Of a stretch of DNA of 64,000 nucleotides, positions 16,627-25,409 are shown in pieces. This DNA comes from Taklimakanibacter sp050251035 (GTDB lineage Bacteria; Pseudomonadota; Alphaproteobacteria; Rhizobiales; Aestuariivirgaceae). The notes under the pieces are model-generated. The model ran no database searches, had not been told where the DNA came from, and worked only from the letters and a program-made list of their open reading frames with translations. The stretch lies in the NCBI GenBank assembly GCA_050251035.1, contig JBFWNN010000013.1, positions 1-64,000 of the forward strand. The letters are read 5' to 3'. Position 1 is the stretch's first letter, and each line of letters begins with the position of its first letter. The position numbers and the translations under genes were made by a program.

Positions 16627-17637
16627 TCAGGAGCGTGATGTGAAATCGAACTGGGTGGAGGCCTCCGGAACGAGGCAGCGCACGCTGTGGCCCGGCTCTC
16701 CTTCCCGAAGCGCCGGATGCTCGGCGCGGCAGGCCGCGAGCACGAAGGGGCAACGGGTCGAGAAGCCGCAGCCCAGCGGCGGCGCCAGTGGATCGGGAAC
16801 CTCGCCCTCGATGCCGGGCGCCATGCTGCGCTGTTTCGGATCGGGCATCGGGATGGCCGCGAGCAGTCCCCTCGTATAGGGATGCTCGGGCCTCGCGAAC
16901 AGCGTCTCCGTCTCCGCGACCTCGACGATTTCGCCCAGATACATGACGGCGATGCGATCGCTGACATGGCGCACGACATTGAGGTCATGCGCGATGAACA
17001 TGATGGCGATGCCCAGCCTGGCGCGCAGGTCCTCGAGCAGGTTGATGATCTGCGCCTGCACGCTGGCGTCGAGCGCGGACACCGGTTCATCGGCGATGAT
17101 GAGCCGGGGCTCGACCGCCAATGCGCGGGCGATCGAGATACGCTGGCGCTGGCCGCCGCTGATCGCATGCGGCAGCCGGTCCTTGAGCGCCGGCGTAAGT
17201 CCGACCATGGTGAGGAGCTCGTCGACGCGCCGGCGCCGCGCTTCGGCGCCGCTGACCGCGCCATGCACCTTGAGGGCTTCCTCCAGCATGGCGCCGAGCG
17301 TCATGCGCGGATTGAGCGAGGCATAGGGATCCTGAAACACCATCTGAATCTGCCGCGCCCGGGCGCGGCGGTCGTCGTCGAACGCGCCGCCCTGCCAGGC
17401 GAAACTGCCGCTTTCCGGCCGGTCGAGGTCGACTATGCAGCGGCCGAGCGTCGATTTCCCGCAGCCGGACTCGCCGACCACGCCCAGGATCTCGCCGGCA
17501 TTGACGGTGAGACTGACATCGCGCAGGGCCTTGAGCCGGGCCTTCGGCTTGCCGGCAAGCACATCGCTCAAGGGCCGGTCGAGCGCATAGGTCTTCGACA
17601 CATGGCTGACCTCGAGCAAGGGCTTGGCGGCGCTCAT
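16627..17637 (-). CDS. Dipeptide/oligopeptide ABC transporter ATP-binding protein, DppF type
   Basis: A 336-residue ATPase with Walker A GESGCGKST, signature ISGGQRQRISIARAL, Walker B LIIADEPVSALD and the C-terminal oligopeptide-transporter region with cysteine motifs (CGFSTRCPFVLAAC...) typical of DppD/DppF and OppD/OppF proteins, which often bind an Fe-S cluster. Its start overlaps the DppD-type gene by 4 bp. It energises the permeases encoded just upstream. Confidence 0.92.
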   Translation of the reverse strand: MSAAKPLLEVSHVSKTYALDRPLSDVLAGKPKARLKALRDVSLTVNAGEILGVVGESGCGKSTLGRCIVDLDRPESGSFAWQGGAFDDDRRARARQIQMVFQDPYASLNPRMTLGAMLEEALKVHGAVSGAEARRRRVDELLTMVGLTPALKDRLPHAISGGQRQRISIARALAVEPRLIIADEPVSALDASVQAQIINLLEDLRARLGIAIMFIAHDLNVVRHVSDRIAVMYLGEIVEVAETETLFARPEHPYTRGLLAAIPMPDPKQRSMAPGIEGEVPDPLAPPLGCGFSTRCPFVLAACRAEHPALREGEPGHSVRCLVPEASTQFDFTSRS

Positions 17638-18611
17638 GCGAGCTCTCCCATCCTGATGCAGGCGCTGTCATGGCCGGGCTCCACCGGCAGCAAAGGCGGC
17701 AGCTCGCGCGCGCACTGCGTCACGGCATGGCGGCATCGGGGATGGAAGCGGCAGCCGGGCGGTGGATCGGAGAGATCGGGCGGCGCCCCGCCGATGGGCT
17801 CCAGCCGTTCGTGCTTGTTGCGCATGGCGGGCAACGCGCCGAGAAGGGCCCGCGTATAGGGATGCGATGGCCGCGCGAACAGCTGGCCTGTATCGGCGGT
17901 TTCGGCGATGCGTCCCGCATACATCACCGCGACGCGATCGCAGGTCTGTGCGACGACGCCCAGATCATGGGTTACGAGGAGGACCGCCATGCCGGTCTCC
18001 TCGCGCAGGCGCAGGATCAGCTTCAGGATCTGATCCTGGACGGTGACGTCGAGCGCCGTGGTCGGCTCATCGGCGATCAGCAGTTTCGGCCGGCAGGCAA
18101 GCGCTATGGCGATGAGCACGCGCTGGCGCATGCCGCCGCTGAAGACGTGCGGATAGGCACCGAGCCGCCTCTCGGGCGCGGTGACGCCGACCGACTTGAG
18201 AAGATCGATGGCCGCCGCGCGCGGGCTCCTGCCGTCGAGGCGGCCATGCCGGACGAGGCCTTCCTCGATCTGGCGGCCGATGCGCATCGTCGGGTTGAGC
18301 GCGGTCATCGGATCCTGGAAGATCATGGCGATGCGGCTGCCGCGGATCTGGGTGAAATCGGCGGGCGGCAGCGCCGCCAGATCGCGATTCTCGAACCGGA
18401 TCGAGCCTTCGATGCGGCTTGGCGCGGCACCGCCGAACAGCCGGATCAGCGAGCGGCAAGTGACGCTCTTTCCCGAGCCCGATTCGCCGACGAGCCCGAA
18501 GATCTCGCCCGGTCTTATGTCGAAGCTGACGCCGTCGACGGCCCGCACGGTCTTGCTCCGGCCGGCGAAGGTGACCCGGAGATCGCGAACGCTGAGGAGA
18601 GGCGCGCTCAT
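17634..18611 (-). CDS. Dipeptide/oligopeptide ABC transporter ATP-binding protein, DppD type
   Basis: A 325-residue ATPase with Walker A GESGSGKS, signature FSGGMRQRVLIAIAL and Walker B LLIADEPTTALD, plus the C-terminal cysteine-containing peptide-transporter domain (GCRFHPRCRHAVTQC). It overlaps both neighbours by 4 bp in a tightly coupled operon. Confidence 0.92.
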   Translation of the reverse strand: MSAPLLSVRDLRVTFAGRSKTVRAVDGVSFDIRPGEIFGLVGESGSGKSVTCRSLIRLFGGAAPSRIEGSIRFENRDLAALPPADFTQIRGSRIAMIFQDPMTALNPTMRIGRQIEEGLVRHGRLDGRSPRAAAIDLLKSVGVTAPERRLGAYPHVFSGGMRQRVLIAIALACRPKLLIADEPTTALDVTVQDQILKLILRLREETGMAVLLVTHDLGVVAQTCDRVAVMYAGRIAETADTGQLFARPSHPYTRALLGALPAMRNKHERLEPIGGAPPDLSDPPPGCRFHPRCRHAVTQCARELPPLLPVEPGHDSACIRMGELA

Positions 18612-19447
18612 GCTTTGGGCCTCAGGAAATCATCGAGACCGTCGCCGAGAAAGGTGAAGGTGACGCCGACGAGGACGATGGCGAGGCCCGGAAACAGCGA
18701 GATCCACCAGCCGTCCTGGATGAAATTGCGGCCGTCGGCGATCATGACGCCCCATTCGGGCGTCGGTGGCTGGATGCCGAGGCCGAGAAAGCCGAGCGAG
18801 GTGACGGCGAGGATGGTGAGCACCACATCGGCCATCATGAAGACGATCGCCGGCGTGATGACATTCGGCAATATGTGCCTGAACATGATGCGCGCGTGGC
18901 TGTAGCCGAGCACCTTCACCGCCTTGACATAGTCGAGCTGCTTGGCGAGCAGCACCTCGCCTCTGACGATCCGCGCGAAGGAGATCCATACCACCAGCGT
19001 GAAGGCCAGATACATGTTGCCGACGCTGGGGCCGAGCGCGCCCACGATCGAGATCACCAGCACGTAGAACGGGAAGGCCCAGAGGATGTCGACGAAGCGC
19101 ATCAGCACCAGATCCAGCCAGCCGCCGAAATAGCCGGAGACGAGGCCGACGGCCGAGCCGATGAGGAAGGGCAGGAGAACGCAGATGGCGACCACTTCGA
19201 GATCGACGCGCGCCGCGGCGATGACCCGCGCCAGGACGTCGCGGCCGAGATCGTCGGTGCCGAAGGGATGGGCGAGGCTCGGCGGCTGCAGAGTGGCGGC
19301 GAAATCGATCGCCACCGGATCGTGTGGAACGACGAGGGGGCCGATGACGCTCGCCAGCACCAGGATGGCGAGCAGCACCAGGCCGATATGGAGATTGCGG
19401 TTGCGCCGAAATCTTTCGGCCGTCTCGCTCGAAACGAGCGGCCTCAT
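18608..19447 (-). CDS. Dipeptide/oligopeptide ABC transporter permease, DppC type
   Basis: A 279-residue membrane protein with an N-terminal OppC-type segment and the permease motif EVLLAKQLDYVKAVKVLGYSHARIMFRHILPN. The typical HPFGTDDLGRDVLARVI motif follows the first membrane helix. A much longer open frame exists upstream, but the ATG at 19447 gives the expected length and an ATGA overlap with the DppB-type gene. Confidence 0.92.
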   Translation of the reverse strand: MRPLVSSETAERFRRNRNLHIGLVLLAILVLASVIGPLVVPHDPVAIDFAATLQPPSLAHPFGTDDLGRDVLARVIAAARVDLEVVAICVLLPFLIGSAVGLVSGYFGGWLDLVLMRFVDILWAFPFYVLVISIVGALGPSVGNMYLAFTLVVWISFARIVRGEVLLAKQLDYVKAVKVLGYSHARIMFRHILPNVITPAIVFMMADVVLTILAVTSLGFLGLGIQPPTPEWGVMIADGRNFIQDGWWISLFPGLAIVLVGVTFTFLGDGLDDFLRPKA

Positions 19448-20385
19448 GACAGGCTCACGCGCGGATCGACCAGGGCGTAGGCGAGATCGGTCAGAAGGTT
19501 GATGAGGACGACGAGCGTCGCGAAGGTGACGGTGAGCGCCTGCACCATCGGATAGTCGCGCGCCGAGATCGAGGACACCAGCAGCGAGCCGAGGCCCGGG
19601 ATGCCGAACACCGTTTCGATCACCACCGTGCCGCCGATCACCCAGCTCGTATGGACCGCGAGCACCGAGATGGTCGAGGTCAGCGAGTTGCGGAAGACAT
19701 GGCCCCACAACACCTGGCGCTCGACCAGGCCCTTGGCGCGCGCCGTGTCGATATAGTCGGCGCCGAGAACCGCGATGATCGAGCTCCTGAGCGAGCGGAT
19801 GGTGAGCGCTGCGGTGCCGAGCGCGATGATGAAGGAGGGCAGCACCAAATGATGCAGCCTGTCCCAGAAGCCGTCGCCATAGCCCGACACCGGGAACAGC
19901 GGCACATAGATGGCGAGGAGCAGAATGAGCAGGACTCCCAGCCAGAAGGACGGCATGGACATGGCCATGACGAAGAGGACGCGCACCGCCTGGTCGAAGG
20001 CGCCGCCGCGCCGGATCGCCGCCAGCATGGCGAGCGGCACGGTCATGATCACCGCCATGATCGTGGACAGCCCGACCAGAGCGAGGCTCGGCCACAGTCT
20101 TTCGAAGATCAGCGGTGCGATATCGGCCTTGTAGGCGATGGAACGGCCGAAGCTGCCCTGCACCATGTCGCCGAGGAAGCGCAGATATTGCCGCCAGAGC
20201 GGCTGGTCGAGGCCGAGCTCGGTATTGAGCTTGGCGATGTCTTCCGGCGTGCCGCGGCTGCCGAGCATCAGCGTCGCCGGATCGCCCGGCATGACGCGCA
20301 GCAGAAGGAACGCCACCAGCGTGATGCCGATGAGCACCGGCACGAGCTGGACGATCCGCGACAGGCAGAAAAAGACGATCTTCAT
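19444..20385 (-). CDS. Dipeptide/oligopeptide ABC transporter permease, DppB type
   Basis: A 313-residue membrane protein with the DppB/OppB opening (LVPVLIGITLVAFLLLRVMPGDPA), the motif LGLDQPLWRQYLRFLGDMVQGSFG and the EAA-like loop ADYIDTARAKGLVERQVLWGH. It lies 87 bp downstream of the binding-protein gene, separated by a hairpin that may adjust the expression ratio. Confidence 0.93.
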   Translation of the reverse strand: MKIVFFCLSRIVQLVPVLIGITLVAFLLLRVMPGDPATLMLGSRGTPEDIAKLNTELGLDQPLWRQYLRFLGDMVQGSFGRSIAYKADIAPLIFERLWPSLALVGLSTIMAVIMTVPLAMLAAIRRGGAFDQAVRVLFVMAMSMPSFWLGVLLILLLAIYVPLFPVSGYGDGFWDRLHHLVLPSFIIALGTAALTIRSLRSSIIAVLGADYIDTARAKGLVERQVLWGHVFRNSLTSTISVLAVHTSWVIGGTVVIETVFGIPGLGSLLVSSISARDYPMVQALTVTFATLVVLINLLTDLAYALVDPRVSLS

Positions 20386-20420
20386 TTAGAACTGACGCGT
20401 CACGTGCTGCAGAAGCTACC

Positions 20421-20460
20421 CTTCCCTTCTCCCACGCGTGCGCGGGAGAAGGGAGAAGGG
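20421..20460. repeat. Hairpin repeat, family B, between binding-protein and permease genes
   Basis: Arms CCCTTCTCCC (20424-20433) and GGGAGAAGGG (20444-20453) form a 10-bp stem with a 10-base loop, followed by a second GAAGGG. Related stems occur at 28153-28184 and in the mosaics at 33071-33100 and 47130-47260. Inside an operon it may act as an mRNA-stabilising structure for the upstream binding-protein message. Confidence 0.7.
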
Positions 20461-20472
20461 ATGCCCTTCAAC

Positions 20473-22023
20473 CTACTTGATCACCACGTCCTTCAGCGAA
20501 TAGTTCGCCGTCGGCAGGACCTCGAAGCCCTCGACATTGGCGCGCATCGCATAGGCCGATTTGGGCGTGAACAGGAAGATGAAGGGAGCGGCCTCATGAA
20601 CCCGGGCCTCGATCTCCTTGAACATCTTGCCGCGCTCGTCGCCGTCATTGGTCGAGCGTTCCAGTGCATAGAGCTCGTTGACGCGGTCGTCCTTCCACTG
20701 CGTATGGAAGGCATTGGCGCGCTCCGGATTGATCATGGTGAAGCCGACGAGCTGGTCGGGGTCGATCGTGTCGCTGGTCGCATAGGAGAGCGACAGCTCG
20801 TAATTTCCCGATTTGGTGGTGCTGAACTGCGACGAGCCTTCGATCGTCTGCAATTCGACCTCGATGCCGATCTGGCGGAGCGACGCCTGGATCGCGCTGC
20901 CGATCTGCCGGCTGGTGACGTCGCCGCCGCGCACCAGCATGCTGGTCTTGAAGCCCGATTCGAGGCCTGCGTCCTTGAGCAGCGCCTTGGCCTTTTCGAG
21001 ATCGACCGGGTAGGGCTTCAGCTCTTCATTGTGGTAGGCCATGATCGGGATGGACGAGGTCGCCGCCACCGCGTCGCCGCGGAAGATGCCGTCGACGATG
21101 GCCTGCTTGTCGACCGCGAAGTTCATCGCCTGGCGGACGCGCATGTCGTCGAACGGCTTCTTCGTGGTGTTGATCTGCACCATGTCGACCCGGAAGACCT
21201 GCGCCACGCCGACCTTGACGCTGGAATCGGTCTTGAGGGTCGCGGCCTGGTTGAACGGAACCTCGATGATCGCGTCGAGCTCGCCGGCCTTGAGCTTCAG
21301 CACCCGCGAATTGTCTTCCGGCACGATTTCGAGCGTAGCGCCGTCGATCGCCGGCTTGCCCTTCTCCCAGTAATGCGGGTTCTTGCCGAGCTCCATCTTC
21401 TGGCCGCGCGCCCAGGAATTGAGGACGAAGGGGCCGGAGCCCACCGGCTTCTCGAAGAAGGCGTCGCCCTGCGCTTCGACCAGCTTGGCCGGAAGGATCG
21501 AGGCGCTGAACATCGCCAGATTGTTGATGATCGGCGTGAACGGCTTTTCGAGCTTCATCACGATGGTGTGGTCGTCGACGACCTGGTAAATGGTGATCGG
21601 ACGGAAGAAGCGGCCCCATTCCGACTTCTCCCCGGCCGCCCGCTTGAGCGAGAATTCGACATCGGCCGCGGTCACCGGCGTGCCGTCGGAGAATTTCGCA
21701 TCGGGGCGCAGCTTGAAGCTGTATTCCTTGCCGTCGGGCGACACCGTCCAGGACTCGGCGATGCCGGGCTCGAGCTTGGTGCCGTCCTTGCTGGGGCGGA
21801 CCAGCTGGTCATAGATCTGCAGCTCGGCCCAGATCGAGGCATTGTCGCTCGAGGCGATGGGATCGATGGTGAGCGCGTCTTCCCGGACGCCTACCCGCAG
21901 CGTCGCCGCATCGGCGAAGGCAAGCGGTGCCGCGGTCAGCGCCGTCGCTGCGAGCACCGCATAGAGAGCCCTGGCCAGGATCGCCCGGCGTGAAAATCCC
22001 AAGATTGTGTTCCGATTGCGCAC
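20473..22023 (-). CDS. ABC transporter substrate-binding protein, family 5 (dipeptide/oligopeptide type)
   Basis: A 516-residue periplasmic protein with an N-terminal export signal (SRRAIL followed by a hydrophobic stretch; likely cleavage near AFA at residue 37). The family 5 motifs include the segment with ESWTVSPDGKEYSFKLR, DGTPVTAADVEFSLKR and VRQAMNFAVDK. It is the first gene of the operon that continues with DppB, C, D and F types and the beta-lactamase-fold hydrolase. The ligand may be a peptide, a modified amino acid or another small amide. Confidence 0.92.
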   Translation of the reverse strand: MRNRNTILGFSRRAILARALYAVLAATALTAAPLAFADAATLRVGVREDALTIDPIASSDNASIWAELQIYDQLVRPSKDGTKLEPGIAESWTVSPDGKEYSFKLRPDAKFSDGTPVTAADVEFSLKRAAGEKSEWGRFFRPITIYQVVDDHTIVMKLEKPFTPIINNLAMFSASILPAKLVEAQGDAFFEKPVGSGPFVLNSWARGQKMELGKNPHYWEKGKPAIDGATLEIVPEDNSRVLKLKAGELDAIIEVPFNQAATLKTDSSVKVGVAQVFRVDMVQINTTKKPFDDMRVRQAMNFAVDKQAIVDGIFRGDAVAATSSIPIMAYHNEELKPYPVDLEKAKALLKDAGLESGFKTSMLVRGGDVTSRQIGSAIQASLRQIGIEVELQTIEGSSQFSTTKSGNYELSLSYATSDTIDPDQLVGFTMINPERANAFHTQWKDDRVNELYALERSTNDGDERGKMFKEIEARVHEAAPFIFLFTPKSAYAMRANVEGFEVLPTANYSLKDVVIK

Positions 22024-22169
22024 TTTAGCTCCTCCCGGACCTTATTCGTGGTTATGAACTGGCTTGGAAAAGGCGGCCCACGCTCCGGCAGCCTGCCGGC
22101 TGCCGGCAGCGCGGCAATGCCCGTTCCATATGGCCAATTTCGGGGCCGATGGCCCGATGGTCAAATTTG

Positions 22170-22200
22170 ATTATGGACGGGATATATAACTTCAGGTTAT
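22170..22200. promoter_or_regulatory. LysR-type binding site and likely dpp-type operon promoter
   Basis: ATAAC-TTCAG-GTTAT (22186-22200) is a perfect 5-bp inverted repeat fitting the T-N11-A form of LysR boxes. On the minus strand a CATAAT -10 element (22170-22175) lies at the right distance for the box to cover the -35 region of the leftward operon. The box is 23 bp from the lysR-type start, so autoregulation is also expected. Confidence 0.55.
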
Positions 22201-22223
22201 GAGCTTGTGGGTAAGGAGACCGC

Positions 22224-23135
22224 TTGCGGCTGCGCCATATAGAAGTATTCCACGCCATCAAGCAGGCCGGATCGATCAGCAAGGCCGCCGCCCTGCTCGG
22301 CGTGTCGCAGCCGGCCGCGAGCAAGGTGCTGCAGCACGCCGAATCCTCATTGGGCTTCAGGCTGTTCGAGCGGATCAAGGGACGGCTTCTGCCCACCGCC
22401 GAGGCCGAGCTTCTCTATGTCGAGGTCGTGAAGCTCAATGCCGGTCTCGACCAGTTGCGCAAGCTATCGGCCAATCTGCGGCGCTTTCCGCAAGGCCGGC
22501 TCCATGTCGGCTGTCTGCCGAGCCTCGGCCTTTCGATCATGCCGAAGACCATTCACGATTTCCGCAAGACCTACCCCTCGGTCATCTGCGAGGTCGAGAC
22601 CAATCATATCGAGGCGCTGGTGGCCGCCTTGCGCTCGCGCCAGCTCGATCTCGCCGTGTCGATCTTCCCGGACGAGCGTCCGGATCTGCGCACCCAGGTC
22701 ATCGGCGAGATCGATCTCGTCTATCTGGGCCCGCGCGACGGCGGCGATGTCGATCTGGCCGAGATTAACGACCAGGAGCTGGTCGGCCTGTCGCGCAGCG
22801 ACGGCGTCGGCGGCCTTATCGCCGACGAGCGCGAGCGGCTGGGCTGCAGCTACAATCCCGCCATCGAAGTGCAGACCTATTATCTCGCCTGCGCCTTTGC
22901 CGCGGCGGGCTGCGGCGCGGCGATCGTCGACCGTCTCACGGCGCGCAGCATGCTCAGGCCCGGCCTGTTCCTGCGCAACCTGAAGCAGCGTCTCACCGTG
23001 CATATCGTGGTGCTGACCCATGAGGCGAATGTCATTCGCGGCTTCTACACCGACTTCGTGAGCATCCTGAAGAAGTCGATCTCCGCCATGCCCGACATGG
23101 AGAGCGCCGCAGCAGCGCACGTCGTGAGAGACTAA
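22224..23135 (+). CDS. LysR-family transcriptional regulator
   Basis: A 303-residue regulator with the N-terminal HTH (MRLRHIEVFHAIKQAGSI and SKAAALLGVSQPAASKVLQ) and a periplasmic-binding-like effector domain. It starts with TTG preceded by a good GTAAGGAGAC ribosome site. It is divergent from the dipeptide-type ABC operon, which it presumably controls. The C-terminal effector domain resembles those of regulators for amino acid or opine-type compounds, but the inducer is unknown. Confidence 0.9.
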   Translation: MRLRHIEVFHAIKQAGSISKAAALLGVSQPAASKVLQHAESSLGFRLFERIKGRLLPTAEAELLYVEVVKLNAGLDQLRKLSANLRRFPQGRLHVGCLPSLGLSIMPKTIHDFRKTYPSVICEVETNHIEALVAALRSRQLDLAVSIFPDERPDLRTQVIGEIDLVYLGPRDGGDVDLAEINDQELVGLSRSDGVGGLIADERERLGCSYNPAIEVQTYYLACAFAAAGCGAAIVDRLTARSMLRPGLFLRNLKQRLTVHIVVLTHEANVIRGFYTDFVSILKKSISAMPDMESAAAAHVVRD

Positions 23136-23138
23136 TCA

Positions 23139-23234
23139 TGATCCGGAAAAGTGAACACCGGCTTTCCGAGAAGATCATGCACAAACAAAAGGATAAAGCG
23201 TGATGACGACTCATTATAAAGCCATCACGCTTTA
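23139..23234. repeat. Intergenic repeat, family C, with 12-bp terminator-like hairpin
   Basis: The left part shares AAAAGTG-n-ACACCGG-CTTT-like text and ATGCACAAACAAAA with the 52092-52270 element, a type common between Rhizobiales genes. The right part is a perfect 12-bp inverted repeat, TAAAGCGTGATG (23194-23205) with CATCACGCTTTA (23223-23234). It lies between convergent genes and includes the stop codon of the leftward one, so it can serve as a bidirectional terminator. Confidence 0.75.
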
Positions 23235-24353
23235 GCTCACCTCGATCCAGCGCCGCTCCCGGGCCGAGCGCGCCATGCCGTGGATGACGCGCTCGATCTT
23301 GAGCCCTTCGGCGAAATTGACGAAGCATTCGCCGCCGGAGGCGATGCAGTCGAGAAGGTGTTTCGCCTCGATGACCTTGAGCTCGTTGAAGCCGAGCTGA
23401 TGGCCGGCGACCGGCGTGAACTGCGCATAGGGTGGATGGGCGGGGCCGGTGAGGATGGTGCGGAAGCCGCGCGTCGCCTCGGCTCCCTCGCTCACATAGA
23501 GCTGCAATTCATTGAGCCGCTCCTGGTCGAAGGTCAGCATGCCCTTGCGGCCGTGGATCTCGAAGCGGATGAGGTTCTTGCGGCCCCAGGCGGCGCGGCT
23601 CGAGACGAGCGTGCCGGAAATCCCGGATGTGAAGCGCACGATGGCGTGGGCGATGTCCTCGTTCTCGACCTCGCGCATCTCGTCGGTGCCCGGAACCGGG
23701 CGTGCCTTGACCACGGTCTCCATGTCGGCCGCCACCGCGGCGATGTCGCCGATGAGGAAATGGGCGAAGCTCACCAGGTGGCAGGTGATGTCGCCGAGCG
23801 TGCCGAGGCCCCAGAGGTCGATGCGCGCCCTTTTGCTCCACGGCACCTCGGGCGAGGCCAAGTAATCCTCGTCCACCTGCCCGCGGAAATGCACCACCTC
23901 GCCGATGGCGCCGGCCTGGACCAGGTGCTTGGCATGCAGCACCGCCGGGTTCTTGATGTAGTTGTAGCCGAGCAAGGTGCGGCCCTTGGCCGTCCGCGCC
24001 GCCGCCGCCATGCCTTCCGCCTCATCGAGCGTCAGCGCCATGGGCTTCTCGCACCACACATGTTTGCCGGCGTCGAGGAAGGCGACCGCCATCTCGCGAT
24101 GCACATTGTTGGGGGCGGTGATCGACACGATGTCGATCAGGGGATCATCGACGAGCTTGCGCCAGTCGGTTTCGGCGCGCGCAAAGCCATATTCGGCGGC
24201 GCGCTTCGCGGTGAGCTCGGGATCCACGTCGCACAAGGCCTCGAGCCTGATCTCCGGCATGTCGCCGAAGACCGGCCGCACATGGCTCCAGGCCATCGCA
24301 TGGCATTTGCCCATGAAGCCCGTGCCGATCAGGCCGATGCCGAGTGAGGTCAT
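23232..24353 (-). CDS. Gfo/Idh/MocA-family oxidoreductase in the inositol/sugar ABC operon
   Basis: A 373-residue NAD(P)-dependent dehydrogenase with Rossmann motif GLIGTGFMGKCHA and the catalytic EKP lysine (CEKPMALT). The open frame extends upstream past 24800, but the ATG at 24353 gives the normal length, with AAGGGCG before it. It follows the sugar-binding protein gene and is probably the last gene of the transporter operon. Its likely role is oxidation of an inositol isomer or related cyclitol, complementing iolG nearby. A C-terminal fragment of a close relative persists at 15298-15482. Confidence 0.85.
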   Translation of the reverse strand: MTSLGIGLIGTGFMGKCHAMAWSHVRPVFGDMPEIRLEALCDVDPELTAKRAAEYGFARAETDWRKLVDDPLIDIVSITAPNNVHREMAVAFLDAGKHVWCEKPMALTLDEAEGMAAAARTAKGRTLLGYNYIKNPAVLHAKHLVQAGAIGEVVHFRGQVDEDYLASPEVPWSKRARIDLWGLGTLGDITCHLVSFAHFLIGDIAAVAADMETVVKARPVPGTDEMREVENEDIAHAIVRFTSGISGTLVSSRAAWGRKNLIRFEIHGRKGMLTFDQERLNELQLYVSEGAEATRGFRTILTGPAHPPYAQFTPVAGHQLGFNELKVIEAKHLLDCIASGGECFVNFAEGLKIERVIHGMARSARERRWIEVS

Positions 24354-24424
24354 GTGACGCCCTTGCAAGAAAACAGGCCCCGACTTTCGCCGGGACCCGC
24401 AATGAAGACAACAGAAAACCGGTC

Positions 24425-25336
24425 TTATTTGTACTGATCGGCATTCTCCTTGGTGACCAGCACCGTGCCGGTGTCGATCACCGCGTCGATCTTCTCGCCT
24501 TTCTGCAGCTTGACCAGGTTCTCGACCGCGAAGGCGCCCATGTTCTTGGGCGCCTGGGCGACGGACGCGGTCATGTCGCCGGCGAGGATCGAGGCGGCCG
24601 CGTCGGGATTGGCGTCGAAGCCGACCACCATGACGTCCTTGAGCTTGTCGGCGGACTTGAGGGCCTCGACCGCGCCCAGCGCCATGTTGTCGTTGGAGGC
24701 GAAGACCGCCTTGATGTTGGGATTGCCGGTGAGGATGTTCTCCATCACCGACTGGCCCTTGGCGCGGTCCCAATCGGCCGGCTGCTCGGCGACGACCTTG
24801 AGGCCGCAAGCCTCGAGGCCGGATTTGGCGCCGGTGGCGCGCGCCTGGCCGGTCGATTGCGTGATGATGCCCTGCAGGATCGCCACGTCCGATCCCTTTT
24901 CGACCTTCGAGCAGATGAAATCGGCGGCGAGCTTGGCGCCGACTTCGTTGTTGGTGCCGATGAAGGTCACGCCTTCATTGGTGCCCTTGGTGTCGACGAA
25001 CACCACCGGCACGTTCTTGGCCTTCGCCGCATCGACGACGGGGGCCAGCGCATTGGGGTCGGTGGGCGCCAGAGCCAGGCCGGCGATGCCCTTGGCCAGC
25101 ATGTCCTCGAGTTGGGCGATCTGCGCCTGGACGTCGGACTCGGCCGGCGGCGACATGACCACCACTTCGACGCCGAGCTCCTTGCCCTTCTCCTCGGCTC
25201 CCGCCTGGACCGCGGCCCAGAACGGGTTGCCGGCACCCGGACCTTTCATGTCGAGCACGATCGGATCGGCGAAGGCCGCCGAACCGGCAAAGCTCAGGGC
25301 CGCCAAAGCGGCGCCCGCAATCAGAAATCTCTTCAT
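24425..25336 (-). CDS. Sugar/inositol ABC transporter substrate-binding protein (ribose-binding type)
   Basis: The 303-residue protein starts MKRFLIAGAALAAL with a signal peptide cleaved near AFA at residue 23, and has the type I sugar-binding fold (VLDMKGPGAGNPFW, ASNDNMALGAVEAL, VGFDANPDAAASIL). A GGGAGGAA ribosome site precedes the ATG. It lies next to ribose-type permease and ATPase genes and the iol cluster, and resembles the Caulobacter arrangement in which such a protein binds myo-inositol. That ligand is an inference. Confidence 0.9.
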   Translation of the reverse strand: MKRFLIAGAALAALSFAGSAAFADPIVLDMKGPGAGNPFWAAVQAGAEEKGKELGVEVVVMSPPAESDVQAQIAQLEDMLAKGIAGLALAPTDPNALAPVVDAAKAKNVPVVFVDTKGTNEGVTFIGTNNEVGAKLAADFICSKVEKGSDVAILQGIITQSTGQARATGAKSGLEACGLKVVAEQPADWDRAKGQSVMENILTGNPNIKAVFASNDNMALGAVEALKSADKLKDVMVVGFDANPDAAASILAGDMTASVAQAPKNMGAFAVENLVKLQKGEKIDAVIDTGTVLVTKENADQYK

Positions 25337-25409
25337 CTGTTCCTCCCATGGACAAGACGTCTCCGACACTAGGTGCATCCGGCCCGGAGACACGCCCGGA
25401 TGCGACGTT

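Noticed and set aside
19651..21993. A 780-codon plus-strand open frame opposite the DppB-type permease and binding-protein genes
   Set aside because: Its translation is low-complexity and rich in Arg, Asp, Glu, Gly and His with no domain, while the opposite strand encodes typical permease and binding proteins.
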